The position numbers were made by a program, and so were the translations under genes. A DNA stretch of 64,000 nt from Streptomyces parvulus (GTDB lineage: Bacteria; Actinomycetota; Actinomycetes; Streptomycetales; Streptomycetaceae), in NCBI RefSeq assembly GCF_014648855.1, contig NZ_BMRX01000015.1, forward strand, positions 161,155-225,154, given 5' to 3'. The notes beneath the pieces are model-generated. The model was not told where the DNA came from. It worked only from the letters and a program-made list of their open reading frames with translations, and made no database searches. Shown piece after piece: positions 34,395 to 42,044 of this stretch; positions within the stretch are counted from its first letter, which is position 1, and each line of letters starts with the position of its first letter.

Positions 34395-35123
34395 ATGAGG
34401 ATCGCGGTCATCGGCGGTACCGGGCTGATCGGATCACAGGTCGTCGACAAGCTGAACGCGGCCGGACACGAGGCGGTGCCGCACTCGCTGTCCACCGGCG
34501 TGGACGTCATCAGCGGGCAGGGCGTGGCCCAGGCCGTCGCGGGAGCGGACGTCGTCGTCAACCTGACGAACAGCCCGACCTTCGACGACGCCTCGCCGGA
34601 CTTCTTCCGGACCTCCATGGACAACCTGCTGACCGCGGCCCACGAGGCCGGGACGGGGCACTTCGTCGTCCTCTCCATCGTCGGCGTCGACAAGGTGCCG
34701 GAGCTGGACTACTACCGTGCCAAGGTCCTCCAGGAGGAGCTCCTGCGGTCCGGGCCGGTGCCCTACTCCATCGTGCGCGCCACGCAGTTCATGGAGTTCA
34801 TGGACGCGGTGCTGACCTGGACGGCCGACGGCGACACCGTCCGTCTCCCGGCCACGCCCATCCAGCCGATCGCCGCCAAGGACGTGGCCGAGGCGGTCGC
34901 ACAGGTCGCGCTCGGCGCCCCGCTGAACGGCATCCGGGAGGTCGGCGGGCCGGAGGTCTTCGCCCTGGACGAGCTGGGCCGGATGACCCTCTCCCACAAG
35001 GGCGACGCCCGTACGGTGGTCACCGACCCCACCGCAGGCATGTTCGCGGCCGTCAAGGGCGACGTCCTCACGGACATGAACGCCCACCTGGCACCCACCC
35101 GGTACGCCGACTGGCTCTCCTGA
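34395..35123 (+). CDS. NmrA-like/atypical SDR NAD(P)-binding protein
   Basis: This 242-residue protein has IAVIGGTGLIGSQVVDKL at the N-terminus (NAD(P)-binding), HFVVLSIVGVD, and YYRAKVLQEELL in place of the SDR YxxxK. IVRATQFMEF is typical of the NmrA/atypical-5 group. Some relatives reduce quinones; others sense redox state. It follows the nitroreductase by 93 bases and ends at a strong terminator. GAGGAG lies before ATG 34395. Confidence 0.88.
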   Translation: MRIAVIGGTGLIGSQVVDKLNAAGHEAVPHSLSTGVDVISGQGVAQAVAGADVVVNLTNSPTFDDASPDFFRTSMDNLLTAAHEAGTGHFVVLSIVGVDKVPELDYYRAKVLQEELLRSGPVPYSIVRATQFMEFMDAVLTWTADGDTVRLPATPIQPIAAKDVAEAVAQVALGAPLNGIREVGGPEVFALDELGRMTLSHKGDARTVVTDPTAGMFAAVKGDVLTDMNAHLAPTRYADWLS

Positions 35124-35134
35124 CACATGAGACA

Positions 35135-35176
35135 TGGGCGGAGGGCCGGGCAGCACTCTGCCCGGCCCTCCGCCCA
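35135..35176. terminator. Bidirectional terminator, 19-bp stem
   Basis: The arm 35135-35153 (TGGGCGGAGGGCCGGGCAG) is fully complementary to 35158-35176 with a CACT loop. It lies between the convergent NmrA-like and methyltransferase genes. Confidence 0.9.
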
Positions 35177-35182
35177 GATGTC

Positions 35183-35929
35183 CTAGCGGCGCATCAGGGC
35201 GAAGACGCCCCAGCCGAGGTACTCACGCTGGTAGCGCGTGTAGCGGGCCGGCCCGGCGGCGAGTTCGGCCCTGATGCCGGCCGCCAGCTCGTCGTCCGGA
35301 TTGCGGTCGAGCCACCGGCGCATGTTGAGCCACTGCGCCGCCTGGTACCGGTCCCAGCTGTCCTGGTCGGCCAGCACCATCTCCACGACGTCGTACCCCA
35401 GGGAACCGAACCGCTCGATCAGTTCCGGCAGCAGCAGGAAGTCCTCCTTGCGGTCGGCGTGGCTGGCCCGGGCGGTCTCCTGGTCCGGCACCTCCCGCCG
35501 CCAGTAGGGTTCGCCGATCAGCATCAGACCGCCGGGGGCCAGACTGCGGGCGAGCAGCTCGACGGTGCCGGCCACGCCGCCGCCGATCCAGGTCGCGCCC
35601 ACACAGGACGCCAGACCGACCGGTTCGTCCGCGACGTGCCCCGAGGCGTCGCCGTGCACGAACTCGACCCGGTCCGCGACCCCGAGTTCGGCCGCGCGGG
35701 CGCGCGCCCGCCCGGTGAACACCGTGCTGATGTCCACCCCGGTGCCGGTGATGCCGTGATCACGTGCCCACGTGCACAGCAGCTCTCCCGATCCGCTGGC
35801 GAGGTCGAGCACCCGTGTCCCGGGGGCCGGCCGCACCGCCCGGCCCAGCGCCGCGAGCTTCCCGGCGGTCAGCGGGTTGTGGATGCGGTGGCTGCTTTCG
35901 CGAATGGTGATGATGCGTGGAAGATCCAC
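35183..35929 (-). CDS. Class I SAM-dependent methyltransferase
   Basis: This is a 248-residue enzyme with motif I VLDLASGSGELLCTWARDHG (about 39-58), motif II GTGVDIST and LAPGGLMLIGEPYWR after the core. The C-terminal part is rich in Trp and Tyr (YQAAQWLNMRRWLDRN), as in small-molecule methyltransferases. GTG 35929 follows AAGGA. The 223 bases upstream (35930-36152) show only an inverted repeat at 35981-35996 and no convincing gene. Confidence 0.88.
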   Translation of the reverse strand: MDLPRIITIRESSHRIHNPLTAGKLAALGRAVRPAPGTRVLDLASGSGELLCTWARDHGITGTGVDISTVFTGRARARAAELGVADRVEFVHGDASGHVADEPVGLASCVGATWIGGGVAGTVELLARSLAPGGLMLIGEPYWRREVPDQETARASHADRKEDFLLLPELIERFGSLGYDVVEMVLADQDSWDRYQAAQWLNMRRWLDRNPDDELAAGIRAELAAGPARYTRYQREYLGWGVFALMRR

Positions 35930-36152
35930 GAGAGGTGTTCCTTCGATCGGATGCGGTCATGGCCTTCTGAGGGGGACAGCCGGCCGAAGTCGGCCGCCGG
36001 CACTCGGACCGTCATCGAAAACACCTCGCGCAGCACGTACGGATCCTGGACGCGCCCAAGGTAGACGGCCGTGGCGGGCCGCTCCACCCATTAACCGGCA
36101 GAGGCGCACGGGCAGAGTCGGCACCGTCGCGAAGCGCAGGAGGCCGCCGGGT

Positions 36153-37466
36153 TCAGGGACGCTCGTCGGCCACGTCGTCCTCGCTCGGAGTGCGCCCCGT
36201 GTGGGGGCGGTCCTGGGCCCACAGCCGACGCAGCCGGTCCAGGCGGGAGATCGCGGGCGTGGCGGTGACGCCGTGCAGGACGACGGAGGCGAGGACGGTG
36301 AAGGCCACGACGGCCCACAGCTCACCGGAGGGCACGTGGAAGCCCTCCACGCCCAGTGCGTGCGCGAGGTAGAACAGCGAGCCGATCCCGCGGACCCCGA
36401 AGAAGGCCGTGACCAGGCGTTCCCGGGGACCGGCCGCCGTGCCCACCTGCGCGATCCACCCGGTCAGCGGCCGGGTGACGAGCAGCAGGAGCAGACCGAC
36501 GGCCGCGCCCCGCCACGTCAGGTCCGCCAGCGCGCCCTGGGCCACGCAGACGCCGAGGAGGAAGAGGAGACCGGCGGTGAGCAGCCGCTCGACCTGCTCC
36601 ACGAAGTCGTGCAGCACCGTGTGGTAGCCGTGGTCGCGCTCGGCGGCGCGGATGCGGCACGCGGTGACGAAGACGGCGAGGAAGCCGTAGCCGTGGGCCA
36701 GCTCGGTGACGCCGTAGGAGAGGAAGGTGGCCCCCAGGGCGACGAAGCCCTCCCGGTGCTCGGACAGCCGTACGACCTCCCGGGCGGCGCGGAAGAAGAG
36801 CCAGCCGAGCAGCTTGCCCACGGCCAGGCCGGCCAGGACGCCGACGGCACAGGAGTACAGCACGTCGACCAGCAGCCAGTGCCCCACCCAGCCGCCGGAC
36901 AGGCCGGTGCCCGCCGCCGCGGTCAGCGCGATCGCCGCCATGACGACGGGAAAGGCCAGACCGTCGTTGAGGCCCGCCTCGCTGGTGAGGGCGAAACGCA
37001 CCTCGTCCTCGTCGTGCTCGGAGTCGGTGGGGGCGCCCACCCGCACCTCGGAGGCGAGCACCGGATCGGTGGGCGCGAGCACGGCCGCGAGCAGCAGCGC
37101 CGCGGCCGGCGGCCAGTCCAGCAGCCACCAGGCGAGGAGCCCCGTCGCCGCGACCGTGAGCGGCATGGTGATGCCGAGCAGCCGCCACGTGGCTCGCCAC
37201 CGGCGCGCGCCGAAGGGACGGTTGAGCGCGAGGCCCGCGCCCATCAGCGACACGATGACGCAGATCTCGGTCAGGTGCTCCACCCACACCCGGTCGCGCG
37301 CCAGGTCGATCTCGGGCAACGGCGTGGGCAGCAGTTGCAGCAGGATCCCGCCGGCCAGGAAGACCAGCGGCATGGACAGCGGCCGCCGGGCCACCAGCCG
37401 GGGGAGCACCGCGGCGGCGAGGGCACCCGCCCCGAGCAGGGTGAAGAGGAAGTCAGCCAAGGTCAC
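36153..37466 (-). CDS. Na+/H+ antiporter, NhaP (CPA1) type
   Basis: This membrane protein of about 437 residues has 11-13 helices. CPA1 motifs are clear: AAVLAPTDPVLASEVRVG, then LTSEAGLNDGLAFPVV with the ion-binding Asn-Asp, and a late FFGVRGIGSLFYLAHAL. It exchanges cytoplasmic Na+ or K+ for protons. GTG 37466 places the start just before the first helix (ADFLFTLLGAGALAAAVL), but no good ribosome site is visible. An in-frame start at 37574 would add 36 polar residues. The C-terminal tail is short and charged. Confidence 0.9.
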   Translation of the reverse strand: MTLADFLFTLLGAGALAAAVLPRLVARRPLSMPLVFLAGGILLQLLPTPLPEIDLARDRVWVEHLTEICVIVSLMGAGLALNRPFGARRWRATWRLLGITMPLTVAATGLLAWWLLDWPPAAALLLAAVLAPTDPVLASEVRVGAPTDSEHDEDEVRFALTSEAGLNDGLAFPVVMAAIALTAAAGTGLSGGWVGHWLLVDVLYSCAVGVLAGLAVGKLLGWLFFRAAREVVRLSEHREGFVALGATFLSYGVTELAHGYGFLAVFVTACRIRAAERDHGYHTVLHDFVEQVERLLTAGLLFLLGVCVAQGALADLTWRGAAVGLLLLLVTRPLTGWIAQVGTAAGPRERLVTAFFGVRGIGSLFYLAHALGVEGFHVPSGELWAVVAFTVLASVVLHGVTATPAISRLDRLRRLWAQDRPHTGRTPSEDDVADERP

Positions 37467-37619
37467 CGCTGACGTGTGCCCGCCGACCCGAGACCGTACG
37501 CCCACCGCCGGCCCGGGTGTCCGGAATGACGCCGCGACGTGTTCGGGCAGCTGAAGACCCGGGGGGAGTCGCACGCGAGCGAGGGGCCGCGCTGCCGCCG
37601 CCCCCCGCTCCCGTTCACG

Positions 37620-37907
37620 TCAGCAGGTGCGGCCGGTGTACCACGCGCCGTCGATGTCCGAACTGGCGCCGATCCAGGTCACGCCCGGACCCACACAGCG
37701 TTCGCTGTTGGGCCCCCAGTCGTCGATCTCGATGACGATGCGCGAGCCGTCCGAGGTGCAGTGGTTGTAGTAGGCGTCGGAGGCGGTCTCGTAGAAGCCG
37801 CAGGGGTTCGCCGCGGCCGGGGCGGCGCTCAGGGCGAGCGCGCCGACCGAGGCGAGACCCAGTGCGAGGGAACCGACGGCACTGGTCACGATGCGACGAA
37901 GAGGCAT
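37620..37907 (-). CDS. Small secreted four-cysteine protein (DUF6355-like)
   Basis: This 95-residue precursor has a Sec signal peptide (1-33, PAAA-NP) and a mature domain of about 62 residues beginning NPCGFYETASDAYYNHC. It has four cysteines, presumably two disulfides. The pattern matches DUF6355 proteins, which are sometimes annotated near natural-product genes without proven role. It begins at ATG 37907. Confidence 0.7.
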   Translation of the reverse strand: MPLRRIVTSAVGSLALGLASVGALALSAAPAAANPCGFYETASDAYYNHCTSDGSRIVIEIDDWGPNSERCVGPGVTWIGASSDIDGAWYTGRTC

Positions 37908-38197
37908 GGAGTGCTCCAGACGGATGCGGGATCGGCGGAGCCGGAACTCCCGGGATCCGCCGCTCGGTTGTCGATGCGGTGCCAAGATTCACAGCTCGGC
38001 GCCGATGCCGCGATCGCCGTGGGCGCCATTCACCCGGCGAATCGATTTACTGCTGCGCTGAACAGTTGGTCTTCGCCGGTTCCCCGCATGCGCCGGAGCA
38101 GGGGCGGTTCGCCGCCTTCCGGGAGATCGGATTACCGAAGTCTGACGTCGTCCGGGATCCCCTGGCCCGGAGAACCCCGGGGTGCTCCAATGGCGGG

Positions 38198-38923
38198 GTG
38201 AACCCTGAACCACCCGAGAGGAACGGCGCTCCCGTGGGCCGGCGCGTCCTCCTCGGCACCCTCGGCCTCGGAGCGCTCGGGGTCGTGGCCGCCCCCGCGC
38301 TCCAACGCGGGATGGAGGCGTTCCTGGGCGGCGCCGCCCAACGGGACCCCACCGGACTGACGGACCTCCTCCCCAACGGCGGCGGCTTCCGCTACTACTC
38401 GGTCACCTCCTCCGTGCCGCACAAGGACGCCGGGAGCTACCGGCTCACCGTGGACGGCCTGGTCGACCGGCCGGCGTCGTACTCCCTGGCCGACCTCAGG
38501 GTGCTGCCCCGGACCCGTATGGTGCGCGATGTCCAGTGCGTCACCGGCTGGCGGGTGCCGAGCACCGCCTTCGAGGGAGTGCGTCTGTCCGAGCTGCTGG
38601 ACGCCGCGGGGGTGCGCGCCGCGGCGGGCGCGGTGCGCTTCACCTGCTTCGACGGCGCGTACTCGGAGAGCCTCACCCTGGAGCAGGCCCGCCGCGCGGA
38701 CGTCCTGGTCGCCCTGCGCATGCGGGACGAGGATCTGGGCCACGCGCACGGCGGCCCGGTGCGCCTGTACGTGGCACCCATGTACTTCTACAAGTCCGCC
38801 AAGTGGCTCTCCGGAATCACGCTCACGAAGAACGTCCGGCCGGGCTACTGGGAGGAGCGCGGCTACGACGTCGACGCCTGGGTGGGCCGCTCGAACGGAC
38901 GGGACGATGAGCCGACGACCTGA
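38198..38923 (+). CDS. Molybdopterin-dependent oxidoreductase (sulfite-oxidase/MsrP-like fold)
   Basis: This protein of about 241 residues has a twin-arginine-like start (GRRVLLGTLGLGAL) and an oxidoreductase molybdopterin-binding domain. The Mo-ligand cysteine is in VRDVQCVTGWRVPSTAFEGV. VRFTCFDGAYSESL and the PVRLYVAPMYFYKSAKWLSG stretch complete the family pattern. It lacks the dimerisation domain of true sulfite oxidases and is probably exported folded. GTG 38198 is a choice without a strong ribosome site. It overlaps the cytochrome b gene by 17 bases, so the two form an electron-transfer pair at the membrane. Confidence 0.88.
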   Translation: MNPEPPERNGAPVGRRVLLGTLGLGALGVVAAPALQRGMEAFLGGAAQRDPTGLTDLLPNGGGFRYYSVTSSVPHKDAGSYRLTVDGLVDRPASYSLADLRVLPRTRMVRDVQCVTGWRVPSTAFEGVRLSELLDAAGVRAAAGAVRFTCFDGAYSESLTLEQARRADVLVALRMRDEDLGHAHGGPVRLYVAPMYFYKSAKWLSGITLTKNVRPGYWEERGYDVDAWVGRSNGRDDEPTT

Positions 38924-39611
38924 CGCCCCACCCGCCTCGGCCCGCGTCCCGCGGTTCAGTGCCACCGAGCGGTGGGCCCACCGCGCGACGGCCGGACTGA
39001 TGGGCGTGTGCGTGCTGACCGCGGCCTGCCTGTACGTGCCACAGCTGGCCCAACTCGTGGGCCGCAGGGCCCTCTTGGTCACCGTCCACCAGTGGGCCGG
39101 TGTGGCACTCCCCGTTCCGGTCCTGGCCGCGTTGGGTTCGCGCGCCCTGCGCACGGACCTCGGTCTGCTGAACCGCTTCGGCCCGCACGACCGGCGCTGG
39201 CTGCTCGCCGTCCTGCGCAGGGACGGGCGGCGCGCCTCCCGGCCCGCGCACAAGTTCAACGCCGGACAGAAGCTCTACGCGGCCTGGGTGGCGGGCGCGA
39301 CGCTGGTGATGCTGGGCACCGGACTGATGATGTGGTTCACCCACCTCACGCCCCTGGTGTGGCGCACCAGTGCCACGTTCGTCCACGACTGGCTCGCCCT
39401 GACCCTCGGCATCGTCCTGGCGGGTCACGTCGGGATGGCCCTCGCCGACCCCGAGGCCCGGCGGGGCATGCGGACGGGGTCGGTCACGCGGGAGTGGGCC
39501 GAGCGGGAGCATCCGCTGTGGGCCGACGAGCTGATGCGCGTGCCCGGGAACTCCCGGACGCGGCCCGCGCGGACGGGACCGCGACCGACCACCACGGACT
39601 CGGCGTCCTAG
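38907..39611 (+). CDS. Cytochrome b561-type (formate dehydrogenase gamma-like) membrane subunit
   Basis: This 234-residue protein has four membrane helices, with histidines positioned for haem b (ERWAHRATAGLM, TVHQWAGVALPVPV, FVHDWLALTLG, AGHVGMALAD). FNAGQKLYAAWVAGATLVML is a signature of the FDH-gamma/cytochrome b561 family. It would pass quinol electrons to the exported molybdoenzyme encoded immediately upstream, in the way MsrQ serves MsrP. ATG 38907 overlaps the upstream gene. Confidence 0.9.
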   Translation: MSRRPDAPPASARVPRFSATERWAHRATAGLMGVCVLTAACLYVPQLAQLVGRRALLVTVHQWAGVALPVPVLAALGSRALRTDLGLLNRFGPHDRRWLLAVLRRDGRRASRPAHKFNAGQKLYAAWVAGATLVMLGTGLMMWFTHLTPLVWRTSATFVHDWLALTLGIVLAGHVGMALADPEARRGMRTGSVTREWAEREHPLWADELMRVPGNSRTRPARTGPRPTTTDSAS

Positions 39612-39655
39612 GGAGACCCCGTCCGGGCCGACGCCGTCCGTCCGGAGGGCGCGGC

Positions 39656-40024
39656 TCAGCCGCGGTCGTGGAGCGTCACCTGGTATCCGTCGGGGTCGGC
39701 GAAGGTGAAGGTGCGCCCGAACGGCCCGTCGACGGGTGCCGAGACGATCGTCGTGCCGGCGTCGGCGAGGGCGTCGTGGATGTCCTGCGCGTCGGGGGCG
39801 TGCAGCCACAGGGCCATTCCCAGGCCGGGCTGCGCGATCGCGGCCAGGTCGACGCCCTCGACGACATCGCGCACGGCGAACGCGATGGGCTTGGTGTCGA
39901 ACACTACGGCGTGCGGCGGTCCCGCCTCGGAGCGCTTCAGTCCGAGGTACCGCTCGTAGAAGGCGGCGGAGCGCTCGAGGTCGCGCACCTGCAGAGAGAT
40001 GAAGTCGGGTCCGGTGACGGCCAT
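39656..40024 (-). CDS. VOC-family (glyoxalase/bleomycin-resistance fold) protein
   Basis: This 122-residue protein has two beta-alpha-beta-beta-beta modules: FISLQVRDLERSAAFYERYL at the start and GRTFTFADPDGYQVTLHD at the end. Metal-ligand positions are partly conserved. VOC proteins bind or modify small electrophiles. Its start faces the MarR gene across a 62-base gap that holds two palindromic operators, so it is very likely the MarR target. Confidence 0.9.
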   Translation of the reverse strand: MAVTGPDFISLQVRDLERSAAFYERYLGLKRSEAGPPHAVVFDTKPIAFAVRDVVEGVDLAAIAQPGLGMALWLHAPDAQDIHDALADAGTTIVSAPVDGPFGRTFTFADPDGYQVTLHDRG

Positions 40025-40043
40025 GATCCTGCCCTTCGTTGAA

Positions 40044-40088
40044 TGTCAGTCTTCTGACACACCCCACGATATGTCAGACTACTGACAT
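40044..40088. promoter_or_regulatory. Twin MarR operators in the VOC-MarR intergenic region
   Basis: TGTCAG-TCTT-CTGACA (40044-40059) and ATGTCAG-ACTA-CTGACAT (40071-40088) share the arms TGTCAG/CTGACA with a four-base centre. Their centres are 28 bases apart. The second covers the first two bases of the MarR ATG. Confidence 0.75.
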
Positions 40089-40548
40089 GAGTCAAGGTGA
40101 GCCCGGAATCGAGCTGGACACGTCGCTGGGGTACATGCTGAAGGCGGCTTCGAGCGCCCTGCACTCCGCCATGGAGGCCGTGCTGAAGCCGATGGGCATG
40201 ACGATCACCCACTACTCCTGCCTGGAGCTGCTCGCCCAGCGCCCGGGCCTGTCCAATTCGGAGCTGGCCCGCGGCACCTTCGTCACCCGGCAGTCGATGA
40301 ACGTGCTCCTGCAGGCCCTCGAACGCCAAGGACTGGTCGTCCGTGCCGCGCAGGCACCCGTGGGCAGGGCCCTGCCCACGGAGCTGACCGCCGCCGGGCG
40401 CCGCCAGCTCCGGGCGGCCAGCGCCGCGGTCCGCCGCGTCGAGCAGGACATGCTGGCCGGCCTCGACCCCGCGGACCAGGACCGCATGCGGCGCCTGCTC
40501 ACGGCATGCATCACCGCGCTGAGCGGCCCACCCGCCTCGGCGGACTGA
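40087..40548 (+). CDS. MarR-family transcriptional regulator
   Basis: This 153-residue MarR protein has MGMTITHYSCLELLAQRPGL, recognition helix TFVTRQSMNVLLQALERQGL and the wing region APVGRALPTELTAAG. No ribosome site precedes ATG 40087, and an operator half overlaps the start codon, so the transcript may be leaderless or translation may be affected by the same sequence. It probably represses itself and the divergent VOC gene. Confidence 0.9.
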   Translation: MSQGEPGIELDTSLGYMLKAASSALHSAMEAVLKPMGMTITHYSCLELLAQRPGLSNSELARGTFVTRQSMNVLLQALERQGLVVRAAQAPVGRALPTELTAAGRRQLRAASAAVRRVEQDMLAGLDPADQDRMRRLLTACITALSGPPASAD

Positions 40549-40683
40549 CCGCGGGCGGGCCGCGCGGCCGGCCGGTGCCACCTGCGTTCGTGCTACAAAT
40601 GCCTCTTCGGCTTTCGTGGCCGGTGAGCGAGTCCGGCTGTTGGGAACGAGCAGCCCTCCTTCTGGGTGATCAAAGGGGTGGCC

Positions 40684-42003
40684 ATGTCCGAGCGCAAGGA
40701 TCAGGACGAGGCGGGCTTCCTGGCGCCCGCTTCCTTGCCGGCGCTGGAGCGCCTGGCCCTGCTCGCCGACACCACGGCTCAGCTGATCTCCAACATCGAT
40801 GTCGACGAAGCGCTTCATCGAGTGGTCGCCCTGATGCTGCCGCGTCTCGCGGACTGGGCGGTGATCGACCTCGTCACCGAGGCCGAGGAGGTCTCGCGGC
40901 ACCTGGTGGTCCACGCGGAGCAGGGGACCCTCGTCAGACGCGAGGACCTCCAGGGCCCCATGCCGCCGGTCTCCGAGGACTCGCTCATGCCCTTGTCCCG
41001 GGCCCTGCGCGGCGTCGCCTCCAACCTCGCCGGCCCGGAGACGTACCGCGGGACCCCGGACACCGGCATCGCCGTGGAGCAGCGCAGACTGTTCAAGGCC
41101 ACCGGGATCAGAACCGCCGCCATCGCCCCCATCCGCGGTCCCCGGGAGGTCGTGGGCGCCCTCACCCTGGGCCGCTCGCAGGCGAGCGGCCAGGACTTCA
41201 CCGCGGACGACCTCAGCCTGCTCGAAGACATCGCCCGGCGCGTCGGCCTCGCCCTGGAGAACGGCCGGCACTACCAGCGCCAGGCCCAGGTCGCCGAGAC
41301 CATGCAGCGCTACCTCCTGCCCCAGCTGCCCCAGCTGCCGGGCGTCGCGATGACGGCCCGCTACCTGGCGGCCCCGGACGCGTCCCACATCGGCGGCGAC
41401 TGGTACGACGCCTTCCCGCTGCGGTCCGGCGACACGGCCCTGGTCATCGGCGACGTGGTCGGGCACGACCTGGAGGCCGCGGCCGGGATGGCGCAACTGC
41501 GCAACATGCTGCGCGCGTTCGCCTGGTCCGAGGACCGGGCGCCCCACCACATCGTCGAGGAACTCGACGAGGCCCTCGCCCACATCAGCGACGTCCGCAT
41601 GGCCACCATGATCCTCGGCCGGCTGAAGCCGGACGCCGACGGGGAATGGCACCTCCGATGGACCAGCGCCGGACACCCGCCGCCCCTCCTCGTCGGCCAC
41701 AACGGCCTGACCCGGTATCTGGACGAGGCCCGCGGGCTGCTCCTCGGCACCGCCGTGAAGCAGCCCAGGACCGACGCCCACATCGTCCTGCCGGCCGACG
41801 CCACCCTCGTCCTCTACACCGACGGCCTGATCGAGTCCCGGACCCGCTCCCTGGACATCGGGATGGAGAACCTGCGCCGCCACGCGGCCTCCCTGGCGCA
41901 CCGCCCGCTGGACACCTTCGCCGACCAGCTGCTGCGGCGCGCCCGCCCGGCCGACAACGACGACGACGTCGCGCTCCTCGCCATCCGTATCCCGTCGCGC
42001 TGA
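40684..42003 (+). CDS. GAF-SpoIIE (PP2C) serine phosphatase
   Basis: This 439-residue cytoplasmic phosphatase has one GAF domain (about 25-190; DVDEALHRVVALMLPRLADW) and a PP2C domain (about 205-435; ASHIGGDWYDAFPL, VIGDVVGHDLEA, LVLYTDGLIESRT, DNDDDVALLAIR). The catalytic aspartates are intact. It is the usual activator of STAS antagonists. No STAS gene is adjacent, but two are encoded elsewhere in the window. ATG 40684 follows AAAGGGG. Confidence 0.92.
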   Translation: MSERKDQDEAGFLAPASLPALERLALLADTTAQLISNIDVDEALHRVVALMLPRLADWAVIDLVTEAEEVSRHLVVHAEQGTLVRREDLQGPMPPVSEDSLMPLSRALRGVASNLAGPETYRGTPDTGIAVEQRRLFKATGIRTAAIAPIRGPREVVGALTLGRSQASGQDFTADDLSLLEDIARRVGLALENGRHYQRQAQVAETMQRYLLPQLPQLPGVAMTARYLAAPDASHIGGDWYDAFPLRSGDTALVIGDVVGHDLEAAAGMAQLRNMLRAFAWSEDRAPHHIVEELDEALAHISDVRMATMILGRLKPDADGEWHLRWTSAGHPPPLLVGHNGLTRYLDEARGLLLGTAVKQPRTDAHIVLPADATLVLYTDGLIESRTRSLDIGMENLRRHAASLAHRPLDTFADQLLRRARPADNDDDVALLAIRIPSR

Positions 42004-42044
42004 CGGCCCGGCCGCCCTCCGCCGCTGCGGTGAGGTCCGCCGCT

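Noticed and set aside
35869..36015. A 48-codon leftward frame overlapping the methyltransferase start
   Set aside because: It has a fair ribosome site, but no homology, and ends inside the methyltransferase gene in another frame. Probably chance in the promoter region.
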